DNA of 63,524 bases from an uncultured Eubacteriales bacterium (GCA_902779185.1 CACZAM010000009.1:1-63524); one strand, 5' to 3'. Numbered from the stretch's first letter, positions 36,888-46,368 are shown. Numbers and translations are program-made. Notes: generated by a model not told the origin, from the letters alone.

Positions 36888-39425
36888 TTATTGTCCTCCT
36901 CCATCCTTGATTCTTCGGATCTCTTTGATAACCAGTTTTATATCGACAGGCTTCGCAATATGCCCATTCATTCCCGCATCCAGACATTCCATGACGTTTT
37001 CGGAGAATGCGTCCGCTGTCATGGCAACGATCGGGATCGACGCTGCCCAAGGGTCCTCCAGCTGCCGGATCGCCCTGGTCGCGGCAAGGCCGTTCATCTC
37101 AGGCATCTGCACGTCCATGAAGATCAGTTCATAACTGCCCTCCGCAGCCTCACGCATCATATCCACACAGACCCGTCCGTTTACCGCACGGTCGGTAGTG
37201 ATCCCATACATGGCAAGAATGGCGGATATGATCTCCCAGTTGATGTCATTATCCTCGGCTACAAGGATGTGCAGCCCCTGCAGGTCGGAATAATCATCCT
37301 CCGGCTCAATGGATCTGGACTCCTTCCCGATAAGATCGTTGATCTTATCATAGAGAGTAGAGCGGAAAAGCGGTTTGCTGACAAAGGCGTTCGCTCCCGC
37401 TTCTTTCGCCTTATCCTCTATATCCGACCAGTCGTATGCCGAGATCAGCAGGATCGGGATATTTGCGTTTATCTCTGCGCGGATCCGCCTGATCGTCTCA
37501 AGACCGTCTATTTCAGGCATTCTCCAGTCGATAATGACAGCATCGTAGTCTCTCCCCGCGAGATGTCTGTGCTCGATCATGCCGAGCGCTTCCAGTCCGT
37601 TTTGCGCCTGCTCCGCTGATGCGCCCAGAGACTCAAGAATGTCAACAGTTGTCTGCAACATGATCTCATCGTCATCAACGATCAGAACGTCTACGGAATC
37701 AAGCTGCATGTCTTCACGCTGCCTGTCGGCTTCAGGGATATCCAGTACGATGGTGAAAGTTGTCCCCTTGCCTTGCTCACTCTGGCATTCGATCGTTCCG
37801 TCAAGCAGTTCAACCATCTGCTTTGTAATGGCCAGCCCAAGGCCGGTTCCCTGAATGCTGTTGACGCGGCTGTCTATCTGGCGCGAGAAAGGCTGATACA
37901 TGGTTGCCATGAATTCCGGACTCATACCAATGCCCGTATCTGCTACTGTATATGTCAGGCGTACGCAGCCCGGCTTGTCGCTCTTTTCCTGACGCATATC
38001 TACACTGACCCGGCCTCCGGGTTCTGTGTATTTGATCGCGTTGGAGAGAATATTGATATAGATCTGATTCAGACGGAGCTGGTCTGTATACAGATATTCC
38101 TTTTCCATCTGATTGGTGTTGAAGCTGAACTCGATATTCTTTTCCTTGATCATCGGCTGTGAAACTGTTACAAGGTTCTCGACAGTTTCTACAATTGAGA
38201 ATGTCAGAGGACTCAGTTTCAGTTTTCCGCTTTCCACCTTCGATATATCCAGAATGTCGTTGATCAGTGTCAGCAGATGATTGCTGGCAAGACTGATCTT
38301 TCGCAGGCTTTCCCCTGTCGACTCCACATCCCCGAGGTTCTTTTCAGCTATCGTCGTAAGACCTATGATGGCGTTCATCGGAGTGCGGATGTCGTGGGAC
38401 ATGGTAGAGAGGAAGTCGGTCTTTGCCTTATTTGCGGACTCAGCTTCCCTGGCTGCGATCTGAAGGCGCTTGTTAAAGTAAAGTATATAGAGCAGGTCAC
38501 TGAGGAACAGGATCAACAGACCTGCAGAAACAACTCCTACCAGCAGCCAGTTTTCGGTATCCGCGGTAAGATCCTTCGCCGGCACCAGTCCCAGCAATGT
38601 CCAGCCAACAGTAGCCGATACAGGAGTAAAAGCCAGTATGCACTCCTGCTGGTGCGAGTTGATCATTGAAACGGTACCTGTCGATGAAGTGATCCTGTCG
38701 AACAACGCACCCGACGATTCAGGATCCGTTGAATTATAGGATTTGTAGAATTCAAAGAAGCTTGAGTTCTTGAAGCTGTCTCCCTTAAGGATATAGTCCC
38801 CGTTAGCATCGATCATGGACAGTTCCGCATTCACCAGCTCTGTCTGCGGAAAGACCCATTTCTGCTCCAGCACCGAGATAGGGATCACCCGCAGCAGGAC
38901 CGCGTCCCCGGGCTTGCCGTTTTCCGCATCCTGCAGCCTGACCTTGTTGCAGAAGGCAAGTGACTGCTCACCGGTCATCGGGTTAGTGTAAGCACGGGTT
39001 ATGTTGATCGACTTACCGATATCATCGATCCAGTCAACATTGTTCAGGAGATCTACCCGCTCATAGGAAACAGCGTAGTCATCATCCGTACCCAGTTTCG
39101 GACGGGTAGAGAGGCCTGTGAGCGTATCGAGAGAGATCAGATGTGCCGAAGTGTTCTCAAGCACATGCGAGGAACGGATATAAGCGGCTGCCTCTTCCAT
39201 CGTCATCTTCCTGTTGTTTATATAGTGGGCCCATATATCACAGATCCTCTGCTCGCCTTCCAGATAATTCTCTGTCACTTGCTCCATTGTGACAGTTGTG
39301 TCTTCAAAGTGTTCTATCTGCCTCTGGTATGCAGCCTTGCTTTCAGATCTGGAGTAGAGAACAACAAAGATCAGAATGGCAGCCATGATGACCACATTGA
39401 CAATTATAATAAAAGTCTTTTTCAT
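36888..39425 (-). CDS. Hybrid sensor histidine kinase with two receiver domains
   Basis: 845 residues. A membrane helix (KKTFIIIVNVVIMAAILIF) starts the chain, a periplasmic Cache-like sensor of about 260 residues follows, then a second helix near 293-315. The kinase core has the H-box FLSTMSHDIRTPMNAI (His about 342) and an ATPase domain. Two receiver domains follow (VDVLIVDDDEIM near 578; LHILVAEDNDIN near 718) with phospho-Asp in VIIDWRMPEIDG and IFMDVQMPEMNG. No DNA-binding or HPt domain is seen, so output must pass to another protein. ATG 39425 is chosen because it opens the first helix. Confidence 0.93.
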   Translation of the reverse strand: MKKTFIIIVNVVIMAAILIFVVLYSRSESKAAYQRQIEHFEDTTVTMEQVTENYLEGEQRICDIWAHYINNRKMTMEEAAAYIRSSHVLENTSAHLISLDTLTGLSTRPKLGTDDDYAVSYERVDLLNNVDWIDDIGKSINITRAYTNPMTGEQSLAFCNKVRLQDAENGKPGDAVLLRVIPISVLEQKWVFPQTELVNAELSMIDANGDYILKGDSFKNSSFFEFYKSYNSTDPESSGALFDRITSSTGTVSMINSHQQECILAFTPVSATVGWTLLGLVPAKDLTADTENWLLVGVVSAGLLILFLSDLLYILYFNKRLQIAAREAESANKAKTDFLSTMSHDIRTPMNAIIGLTTIAEKNLGDVESTGESLRKISLASNHLLTLINDILDISKVESGKLKLSPLTFSIVETVENLVTVSQPMIKEKNIEFSFNTNQMEKEYLYTDQLRLNQIYINILSNAIKYTEPGGRVSVDMRQEKSDKPGCVRLTYTVADTGIGMSPEFMATMYQPFSRQIDSRVNSIQGTGLGLAITKQMVELLDGTIECQSEQGKGTTFTIVLDIPEADRQREDMQLDSVDVLIVDDDEIMLQTTVDILESLGASAEQAQNGLEALGMIEHRHLAGRDYDAVIIDWRMPEIDGLETIRRIRAEINANIPILLISAYDWSDIEDKAKEAGANAFVSKPLFRSTLYDKINDLIGKESRSIEPEDDYSDLQGLHILVAEDNDINWEIISAILAMYGITTDRAVNGRVCVDMMREAAEGSYELIFMDVQMPEMNGLAATRAIRQLEDPWAASIPIVAMTADAFSENVMECLDAGMNGHIAKPVDIKLVIKEIRRIKDGGGQ

Positions 39426-39635
39426 GCTCTGATCTCCCGCAAAAATATGGCATGACCGCCGTTGTTCAATCGTTCCGGTTAGCATTAATATACGAATACA
39501 TTATACAATACTCGGATACTCTAAAGAAAACTACTTTCAAAATTTTACACAAATACGCTCCCGCCATTGATTGAAAGCAAAAATAGTATAGTATTATTGA
39601 TACGGAATGTCTGCCTGCATTGATAGGAGTAATTT

Positions 39636-40973
39636 ATGGATACATTACATTTAAAAGCACCCGGAAGCTGGCTGAATGACCCGAATGGATTCATCTATTT
39701 TAAAGGTCAGTATCACCTGTTCTATCAGCATTTTCCGTTCTCGACACGCTGGGGCACCATGCACTGGGGACATGCGGTAAGTAAGGACCTGGTCCACTGG
39801 GAACATCTCGGAGTTGCTATCTTCCCGACAAAGCATTTTGACGCGAATGGCATATTCTCAGGAAGCACATTTGAACTGAACGGCGAGATGCTTATCTATT
39901 ATACAGGTGTTCGCTATTATGCATTTGAGCGCGAAAACAGTCACGTTTCCCTTAATGATGTTTACGAATGCACACAGGTCATGATGACATCTCCGGATGG
40001 AATGACTTTTGACAACTATGACGGCAAGAAGATCATACTTCCTGTCATTTACGATGATGATGTGGCGTACTTTAACCATACGAGAGACCCGAAGGTATGG
40101 GAAGAAAACGGAAAGTATTACATGGCTCTCGGAAGTACATACAAAATGAAAAAAGGCCGTGTGATAATACTGCAGAGTGATGACGCTAAGAACTGGGAGA
40201 TCAGATCTGTTCTGGCGGATAAAAAGTTCGGCCGCATACTTGAATGCCCGGATCTGTTTAAGATAGGCGGCCAGCACATATTCCTGATCTCTCCGATGTA
40301 TATCGTTCCTAAGTCTGAGGGGTATACAGCTCAGTCCATGATAGGCACCGTGGATTTTGATCCGGATACCTGTCATCTGAGCAATCTCGGCGAGTTCGAG
40401 TTCATAGACCACGGAAAAGATCTTTATGCAACACAGTCATGCATCGATGAGGAAGGCCGCCGTGTAATGGTGGTATGGCTTCGCATGCCTGAGGAGGCCA
40501 GAATGCCGTCGGATAAGAAGCCGTGGAACGGCATGATGTGCGTGCCGCGTGTAATTGAATACGTTGACGGCTGTTTCTATTACAGGATCCACCCTAATGT
40601 GCTGAAATACTTTGATAAAAAGCTTTCAGACGAGGAAATGAGCTCTTTTAAGGCAGGCCGCGAAAAGCCATGGTTCATGGAGACGCAGATCACCAATGGT
40701 GATTCCATTGATATCGGGGGCTTCAGGATCTGGATGGAAAATGACACGATTCACACTAACCGCGATAAGGTGTTTGTAAAGGGCGTTAAGCTCCCAACAA
40801 GCTTCTCCTTGCCGGCATACAGCAGTGAATATAAACTTTCGATTATTGTAGAACCGAATATCATTGAGATATACGTGGATGACGGCAGATACTGTCTGAC
40901 AAATGCAGTCTACAACCTTCAGGATCAGCTGACCGGTAAAGTCGGAACTGTATATGAATCATCTGAGGAGTAG
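39636..40973 (+). CDS. Glycoside hydrolase family 32 enzyme (fructosidase/sucrase type)
   Basis: 445-residue enzyme cleaving beta-fructosyl bonds in sucrose or fructans. The nucleophile motif GSWLNDPNGF has its Asp at residue 15, RDPKVW marks the transition-state stabiliser and LECPDLF holds the acid/base Glu. A five-blade propeller and a short C-terminal beta domain (YKLSIIVEPNIIEIYVDDGR) fit the family. There is no signal peptide, so it acts in the cytoplasm. A GGAG ribosome site precedes the ATG. It is divergent from the kinase/binding-protein pair, a likely regulatory partner. Confidence 0.93.
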   Translation: MDTLHLKAPGSWLNDPNGFIYFKGQYHLFYQHFPFSTRWGTMHWGHAVSKDLVHWEHLGVAIFPTKHFDANGIFSGSTFELNGEMLIYYTGVRYYAFERENSHVSLNDVYECTQVMMTSPDGMTFDNYDGKKIILPVIYDDDVAYFNHTRDPKVWEENGKYYMALGSTYKMKKGRVIILQSDDAKNWEIRSVLADKKFGRILECPDLFKIGGQHIFLISPMYIVPKSEGYTAQSMIGTVDFDPDTCHLSNLGEFEFIDHGKDLYATQSCIDEEGRRVMVVWLRMPEEARMPSDKKPWNGMMCVPRVIEYVDGCFYYRIHPNVLKYFDKKLSDEEMSSFKAGREKPWFMETQITNGDSIDIGGFRIWMENDTIHTNRDKVFVKGVKLPTSFSLPAYSSEYKLSIIVEPNIIEIYVDDGRYCLTNAVYNLQDQLTGKVGTVYESSEE

Positions 40974-41005
40974 GCTGATCTGCAAAAGCACAGGATAATA
41001 AAAGA

Positions 41006-41036
41006 GCCCCCCAAAGTTACGCTTTGGGGGTCTTCT
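41006..41036 (+). terminator. Terminator of the GH32 gene
   Basis: CCCCCAAAG-TTACG-CTTTGGGGG followed by TCTTCT, about 35 bases after the stop codon. Confidence 0.85.
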
Positions 41037-41078
41037 CCGTCAGTTGGCATATGTGCAGTTATTCATCGTAGTTTGCTG

Positions 41079-41121
41079 ACTTCCGTCCCCGACGCCCGTT
41101 TTCGACATTTGGGACGGAAGT
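41079..41121. repeat. 43-base palindromic repeat, copy 1
   Basis: Terminal arms ACTTCCGTCC and GGACGGAAGT enclose a core with GTTTTC. A second copy of the same 43-base length lies at 61772-61814. Both are in intergenic DNA of the rearranged part of the window. Confidence 0.6.
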
Positions 41122-41195
41122 TTCACTGCCTTCATCCTTACCGACTTCCGGCGGGAAGATCATTCCCACGGTAAATGCCGCTCTGACACCATTCC

Positions 41196-41367
41196 TTATG
41201 GAGATGATTCTGAAGGGGTATATAAACAGCCAGAACACCCCATTTTACAGCCATTACACACCTTCTCCCTGACAACGCCGGCGGCCTTTACTACCGACAT
41301 AAAGTTCGTATAGGTATAATACAGTTCATATCCTTCTATTCTTTTCAAAGTTTCCTCAATGGAAAAC
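41196..41367 (-). pseudogene. Cys-rich gene remnant without start codon
   Basis: An open frame of about 56 codons reads FSIEETLKRIEGYELYYTYT, then VVREKVCNGCKMGCSGCLYT and a stop at 41196. The amino acid make-up looks coding, but upstream it meets a stop with no ATG, GTG or TTG of good context. I do not recognise the family. It may be the tail of a deleted gene. Confidence 0.35.
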
Positions 41368-41483
41368 CTGTCTGTTCATCACTTTTTTGTCTCTACTATA
41401 TTAACTATGATAAACTGAAACAGGAATCGTATGATAAGTTTACAGAAAAATCTGCTGTATAGCTGATGATATAAGGAAAAGCA

Positions 41484-43574
41484 ATGAAAAAACGGTTTAG
41501 TATTGTGATGATTGCAGCGATGCTGTGTATGTGCATCCCCGTTATAGGTCCTCCCGCATATGCGGAAGAGGGAGATCCTATGCAGGAGCCCGTATATATG
41601 GAAGACGGAGAGTCTGTGCAGGAGACTGCTGATGCAGAATCTTTCATCCATGGCAGCAAAAGGGCCCATAGCAGTGAGATCACGCCGGTCAATGAGAAAT
41701 TCACGTCAGCTGATAATAAAACGCTAAGACTGACGATGACCGGTCTTACCAGTGCCAACAAGGACAGGATGCTGAAGGAACTACGGGAATCTTTCCGTGA
41801 CAGCGGCGAAGGAGCAGACACTCCGATCAAAGTAGTAGATGATTCCTTTATCGACGCTGAAAAGTGGGACGTGAACAAGAAACCGCTGCCTGAATATTCT
41901 GAGTATTATTATGGATATGACAGCTATCAATGCTGGGCAGCGGCCTGCTCTAATATGCTCTGGATGTCAGGCTGGACCGAGGGGCTTACGAATCCGAGAA
42001 CCGGGCAGCCATTCAAGTCTGAGGACGATATATTTGAATACTACAATGTAAGCTTTTCAGATCAGGGCGGTGATTCTGACCGGGGTATAGACTGGTTTTT
42101 CATGGGAGAGTTCTGCCTGAAAGGAACCGGAAACGGTCCGCACACAATGTACAATCCCTCCGGCGGATTAATGCCGTATTTTGTAAGCTCTGTAGCTCAG
42201 AAGCAGTATGATCTTGTTGAAAGGCCTTCGGATGTAGAGCGCATGCTCAGGGTTGCATCTGCTGATCCCGCGGACCGCTCAGTGTTTGAGGTAACTACAG
42301 GCAGCCTGGATGCGGGTGAGCTTTCCACTCCTCTGCATGTTATGACCGGAATCGGGCTCATAACAGATCCGGAAGCGGGCAGCATGGCGGAAAAATACAA
42401 GGCGATCATCCTGATCGACAGTGATAACGATGCTGTTTCTTCAGAGGAAGAAAGTGATGAATGGGAAGCGATCATGCGCAAGTTTAAGGGAACCGAACCA
42501 TTCTCACAAGAAAGCAATGCCGTCATGAGTGAATTGGTACAGCATATGAACTCCGGCAAGGAGATCCGTCCGAATTCCTACACAGTATATAAGCTCAGGT
42601 ATTCCACAGACATAAACGGGACACCGTACTGGGAGCTTGTTGGATATGACAAAAGTGATACCATTGCGATCTATAATATCGATGAGCTTCCTTGTCCATC
42701 GGAAAAGGTTCTCGCCGACTGTGAGGAGAAAGAAGGGACTAAGAATGTGAACTCAGAAGTGGATCTTACACTCGACGAGCTTTTCACCACGTCAAATGCA
42801 GAAAGCGCACCGGATCCTTTTACGCCCCCGGCTGCCAATGCAAAGAAAGATGTATTTGATCAGGGTGACCCTGTGAACATCAATTATTTCCTCACTAACA
42901 GAAGCAATGCTATCCTGGACGAGTCTTACCCCAGCGGAAATGTGGTGGCCGTTGACTGGACCGTGACCCGCGACAGCGACGGAAGTACTGTAGCCTCAGG
43001 CTCCACCAGCCAGGAGTTCAATATCTACAGCAGGACTGAAACCGGTGCAATGCTCTGCCTCAACAAAACCGGTTCCGGCTATGAGAAATGGCAGCCCGGC
43101 GCGTACACCGTGACTGTGAGCTTCAACAAAGACCGGAAAATCAAAGAATCATACTATAAAAATAATTCTGACAGGACCTTGCACTTCACGGTCACAGATA
43201 AAGTTGCGCCGAAAAAGGTGAAGAAAAAAGCGAACACCTTGAAAGTCAAGGGAAAGGCCGTCAGTCTACGCATAAATACGCTCAGAAAAAAAGACTGCGT
43301 CATCAAGCTAAATAAAGCAATCTCCATCAAAAAGGCTAAAGGCCCTGTTACATATAAAAAGGTTCAGGTCAGTAAGAAGAACTCAAACAATAAATATATC
43401 AAAAAAGCGAAGTACGCGAAGAAGATTACAGTCAACAAAAAGACCGGTAGGATCATCGTGAAAAAAGGCCTGAAAAAAGGCACCTACAAGCTTAGGATAA
43501 AAGTCACTGCCGCAGGAAATTCGAAATATAAATCAGCGACAAAGACCACAACAGTGATAATAAAAATCAAATAA
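41484..43574 (+). CDS. Secreted IdeS/Mac-like (C66) cysteine peptidase with C-terminal basic module
   Basis: 696-residue exported protein; signal MKKRFSIVMIAAMLCMCIPV. The catalytic region resembles IdeS/Mac-1: WDVNKKPLPEY then DSYQCWAAACSNMLWMSGW (Cys about 150), a His in TPLHVMTGIGLI and an Asp in YKAIILIDSDNDAVS, which mirrors the His and TDSDSNA region of IdeS. A CARDB-like beta domain (about 460-570) and the Lys-rich module shared with the S8 and C1A proteins follow. IdeS proteins cut immunoglobulin G; that this homologue does so is only inference. Confidence 0.75.
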   Translation: MKKRFSIVMIAAMLCMCIPVIGPPAYAEEGDPMQEPVYMEDGESVQETADAESFIHGSKRAHSSEITPVNEKFTSADNKTLRLTMTGLTSANKDRMLKELRESFRDSGEGADTPIKVVDDSFIDAEKWDVNKKPLPEYSEYYYGYDSYQCWAAACSNMLWMSGWTEGLTNPRTGQPFKSEDDIFEYYNVSFSDQGGDSDRGIDWFFMGEFCLKGTGNGPHTMYNPSGGLMPYFVSSVAQKQYDLVERPSDVERMLRVASADPADRSVFEVTTGSLDAGELSTPLHVMTGIGLITDPEAGSMAEKYKAIILIDSDNDAVSSEEESDEWEAIMRKFKGTEPFSQESNAVMSELVQHMNSGKEIRPNSYTVYKLRYSTDINGTPYWELVGYDKSDTIAIYNIDELPCPSEKVLADCEEKEGTKNVNSEVDLTLDELFTTSNAESAPDPFTPPAANAKKDVFDQGDPVNINYFLTNRSNAILDESYPSGNVVAVDWTVTRDSDGSTVASGSTSQEFNIYSRTETGAMLCLNKTGSGYEKWQPGAYTVTVSFNKDRKIKESYYKNNSDRTLHFTVTDKVAPKKVKKKANTLKVKGKAVSLRINTLRKKDCVIKLNKAISIKKAKGPVTYKKVQVSKKNSNNKYIKKAKYAKKITVNKKTGRIIVKKGLKKGTYKLRIKVTAAGNSKYKSATKTTTVIIKIK

Positions 43575-43615
43575 AGCTCCTCTCCCGAAAGAGACTCTCT
43601 TCAGGCAGTTTAATA

Positions 43616-43639
43616 GCCAGGCTCTTCAAGAGCCTGGCT
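43616..43639 (+). terminator. Terminator after the IdeS-like gene
   Basis: GCCAGGCTC-TTCAA-GAGCCTGGC is a perfect nine-base stem, followed by TGTATTGT. The T-run is weak, and it may also serve the converging gene. Confidence 0.65.
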
Positions 43640-43692
43640 GTATTGTCATTTCCGGAAGCATGAATTGCAGTGTTTTCAACAGGTTGAGAGAT

Positions 43693-45141
43693 TTATTTTA
43701 CCTCTACTTTTATTTTCCTGTATACCCCATTCTGCGCATATGCATATATGTAGCAGACGCCTTTTTTCCTGGCAGTGATCTTTCCGCTTCTGCTGACTGT
43801 CGCAATCGTTTTGTTTGTCGATTCATATCTTAAGCCAACATATTTCCTTACTTTGAGCTTTTTTGACTGAACGACTGCCCTGGCGTTAAGTTTAAGAGTC
43901 TTTCCCTTCCTGAGCTTTTTTGCCTTAGAGACTACAGACTTTCTGACTGTCACGCTCTTGTAATTTCCAGCCTTACTGCTCTTAGGAGTAACACGTATCA
44001 GCTTGGATACTGAAACTACATTTGCGTCCTTATCGAGTGCAACGATTATGAATTTGTAATATACCCCCTTCTTGAGTTTACTCCCGTTTATCTTTTTTAT
44101 CGAACAGGTATTATCTTTTGATACGGCAAGTCTCTTTGGTTTATTGCTGCTGCCGCATTTGTTGCCGTAGATGATATACCTCTTAGCATTGCCTGGCTTT
44201 TTCCAGCTGAGCTTAACATAGTCATTTGTCTGAACAGTTGATCTGAGACTGAGTTTAGAGAAAACCGCGCCTTTCGGGTCACTGTCACTCGTCATGTTTG
44301 TTATAGCCTTGTCTGCGGCTAACGCGCTGATTCCGGGTTTCAGATTTGAAGCAGCCGGCTCAGGCTCAGGCTGTTTTTTCTCCGCTAATCCCTTAATAGT
44401 CAGTAAATGCTTATTATCGGACAAACTATAATCATAGTCCATGGTGTATCCGTACTTGTCCTCATCATAAAGGAATTCCAGCTTATTACAGAAATGGAAC
44501 CCTTCTTTCGTTTTTAAAACGAGCTCATAGCGGTATTTATCATTGCTTATACGATCAGTCTTGCCGTTTTCGATGGAAACATTCTCTGAAGCATTAATGT
44601 CATCACTCAAAATGAAATCAGCTGCACCGGAGTAATTGCCTGAGATCACCAGAGCCAGCAATTTACCGGCGTCTATCTTAAGAGGACTTGCGACAATTAT
44701 ATTGTTAAAGTCCCCTGACACTATCATTGTGTGATTATCGTCTCCCGGAGGAAAAGAGTAATGCAGGTTATATCTCTCCAGCTCAACTCCATTATAAAAG
44801 ACTCCATCCAGTTCATTGTCGAAGGCAAATCCATTTTCCGAGCTAAGCTTTAATTCGTATCTGTATTCTCCACCTGCAACCGCTACATTGTTGCCGCTGA
44901 CAGTCAGTTCTTTGTCATTGCGGTCAATCCACTTTTCGCTTACAACGCTTACGTCTTCTTTTAAAGACGGATCCAGCTCAACGGAAAACTGCGGTTTTTC
45001 TCCGACCCATAGCAATGTACAGATATTTTTTATATCTACTTTGTGTATCGGTTCTGATGCAGTATCATTGGCGAATACAGTGAATACACTTCCCAGAAAA
45101 ACTAAAGCTGCGACCAGCAGTATTCCGACTGTTTTTTTCAT
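43693..45141 (-). CDS. Secreted protein with FN3 and Big2-like domains
   Basis: 482 residues with signal peptide MKKTVGILLVAALVFLGSVF. The N-terminal 260 residues hold two related beta-rich units (each with an EKWIDRNDKELTV or DINASENVSIENG type segment followed by RYELxLxxxxGF). An FN3-like unit (VKLSWKKPGNAKRYIIYGN) and a C-terminal bacterial Ig (Big2) unit, GLRYESTNKTIATVSRSGKI, follow. No catalytic motif is seen. Probably a surface or adhesive protein. Confidence 0.7.
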   Translation of the reverse strand: MKKTVGILLVAALVFLGSVFTVFANDTASEPIHKVDIKNICTLLWVGEKPQFSVELDPSLKEDVSVVSEKWIDRNDKELTVSGNNVAVAGGEYRYELKLSSENGFAFDNELDGVFYNGVELERYNLHYSFPPGDDNHTMIVSGDFNNIIVASPLKIDAGKLLALVISGNYSGAADFILSDDINASENVSIENGKTDRISNDKYRYELVLKTKEGFHFCNKLEFLYDEDKYGYTMDYDYSLSDNKHLLTIKGLAEKKQPEPEPAASNLKPGISALAADKAITNMTSDSDPKGAVFSKLSLRSTVQTNDYVKLSWKKPGNAKRYIIYGNKCGSSNKPKRLAVSKDNTCSIKKINGSKLKKGVYYKFIIVALDKDANVVSVSKLIRVTPKSSKAGNYKSVTVRKSVVSKAKKLRKGKTLKLNARAVVQSKKLKVRKYVGLRYESTNKTIATVSRSGKITARKKGVCYIYAYAQNGVYRKIKVEVK

Positions 45142-45259
45142 TACAATACCCTCTCATCTGATGAATGCATTCCCTTCCTGGTCCGGTTTTAATTGTAAAC
45201 CGCATCTTCAGGATTCTCCATGATTATTATATTACCATCTTTCCGCAAAGGATTATATA

Positions 45260-45382
45260 CTTCTGGCTGATCTTAGTCTGGCAGGAACATTCAGGCTCTC
45301 CTATAACAGGTCGATGTTCGCACGTGAAGGTCTGGGATTATTGCTGAAATTCTTCACTAAAACAAATGAGTCGTTCAGATAA
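45260..45382 (+). pseudogene. Tail of a LysR-type regulator gene with internal deletion
   Basis: The frame LAGTFRLSYNRSMFAREGLG then LLLKFFTKTNESFR and stop matches the intact LysR protein coded at 56742-57632, but joins its GLGLLL segment directly to its KFFTKINESF end. About 40 residues between are missing, and everything before LAGTF is lost. DNA similarity is high. It is a dead copy. Confidence 0.75.
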
Positions 45383-45392
45383 ACAGAACTAT

Positions 45393-46046
45393 TCACTCAT
45401 ATAAATCATCCCACAATATGTTTTCATATTCTGCGCATCTCCTGAAGATGTTGTTAAGCAGCTTTGCGGTGTCGCCGGTAATATCTTCAGTTTCGCGGTC
45501 AAGAACATCTATCCACATCTGATTGGCATCGGTATACTCTTTGCAGGTATATGCATCGAACCAGGATCTGTATGGAGAGACTGCTATCTCTTCTGAGTGC
45601 TCTGCTGTCATCTTTTCTCCGATGTAAGCATAGAGCCATGAGCACTGGAGAAGCGCTGTGAGCCCCGCAAGAATACCATGCTCCCGTGTCTGTTCTCTCA
45701 TATATCCGGTATATTCAGAGATCACAGGAACTTTTACGGTTTCCTCAATCTCCGCATCACTGACACCGATCCTTCTCATGTGCGGAATATGGACCCGGTA
45801 TGTCTCATTCTCAGTTTCTTTAATGACAGACTGCAGGAAATGCCTGAGGCATTCATCCTCGGTCTGACTCCGTACGAAGCTTAATATATCTATGTAATCC
45901 AGAAGATACAGATAATCCTGAATCATGTAATTCCGGAACCTCTTCTCATCCAGGGTTCCGAAAGCCATTTCCCTTACGAACGGCTTATCTGCCGCTTCAC
46001 GCCAGAGCTCATCAACTCCGGCATGCAGTATTTCCGAAAACTTCAT
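45393..46046 (-). CDS. tenA: TenA/thiaminase II family protein
   Basis: 217-residue all-helical enzyme of the TenA family, which hydrolyses aminopyrimidines in thiamin salvage. Motifs: FSEILHAGVDELWREAADKP at the N-terminus, YLYLLDYIDILSFV, the Cys helix ALLQCSWLYAYIGEKM and SPYRSWFDAYTCKEY. A GGGAG ribosome site inside the remnant upstream precedes the ATG. No thiamin riboswitch or thi genes are visible. It sits among gene remnants, but itself looks intact. Confidence 0.88.
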   Translation of the reverse strand: MKFSEILHAGVDELWREAADKPFVREMAFGTLDEKRFRNYMIQDYLYLLDYIDILSFVRSQTEDECLRHFLQSVIKETENETYRVHIPHMRRIGVSDAEIEETVKVPVISEYTGYMREQTREHGILAGLTALLQCSWLYAYIGEKMTAEHSEEIAVSPYRSWFDAYTCKEYTDANQMWIDVLDRETEDITGDTAKLLNNIFRRCAEYENILWDDLYE

Positions 46047-46059
46047 TTTCCGGCTCCCT

Positions 46060-46368
46060 TTATTTCTCTGCTATGATGGCAACATATCCGCCGCTCTTAT
46101 ATCCTTCAACGACGTCTTCGGGCTCCTCATTGGTATAAAGCGGATTCCTGACGAGCGTCTGGTAATAGTCGAACTTTTCTATGCCAAGATCTTTGAGTAC
46201 ATTGATCTTTGCTTCCGTTGAAATATACTATGTCATAATAGTTCTCAGGAAGATCGACATCCTCGATCAGACCATACTTTATCACGTTGACACCGCGCTT
46301 CTCGGCTATCTTTCCCATATCCTCAGACGGCTCAATGCCTTCAACGTTCGTACAGTCTATATAGAGGT
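46060..46368 (-). pseudogene. SAM-dependent methyltransferase remnant
   Basis: Pieces of a class I methyltransferase are readable in two frames: EGIEPSEDMGKIAEKRGVNV then DVDLPENYYDIVYFNG, and after a frame break KINVLKDLGIEKFDYY with the normal C-terminus YKSGGYVAIIAEK. The start of the gene, with the SAM-binding glycine loop, and a central part are missing. The 5' side is joined to a glycerate kinase fragment near 46368. Confidence 0.72.

Larger units (their letters stand above)
40974..41483. other. 510-base intergenic stretch with terminator, palindrome and a gene remnant
   Basis: This gap holds the GH32 terminator (41006-41036), a 43-base dispersed palindrome (41079-41121) and a stop-bounded minus-strand frame (41196-41367) with a Cys-rich end (VCNGCKMGCSGCLYTP) but no start codon. 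No complete gene was found. Confidence 0.6.

Noticed and set aside
45393-46046. TPP riboswitch expected before tenA
   Set aside because: The upstream DNA is a methyltransferase relic, and no THI-box core was seen.
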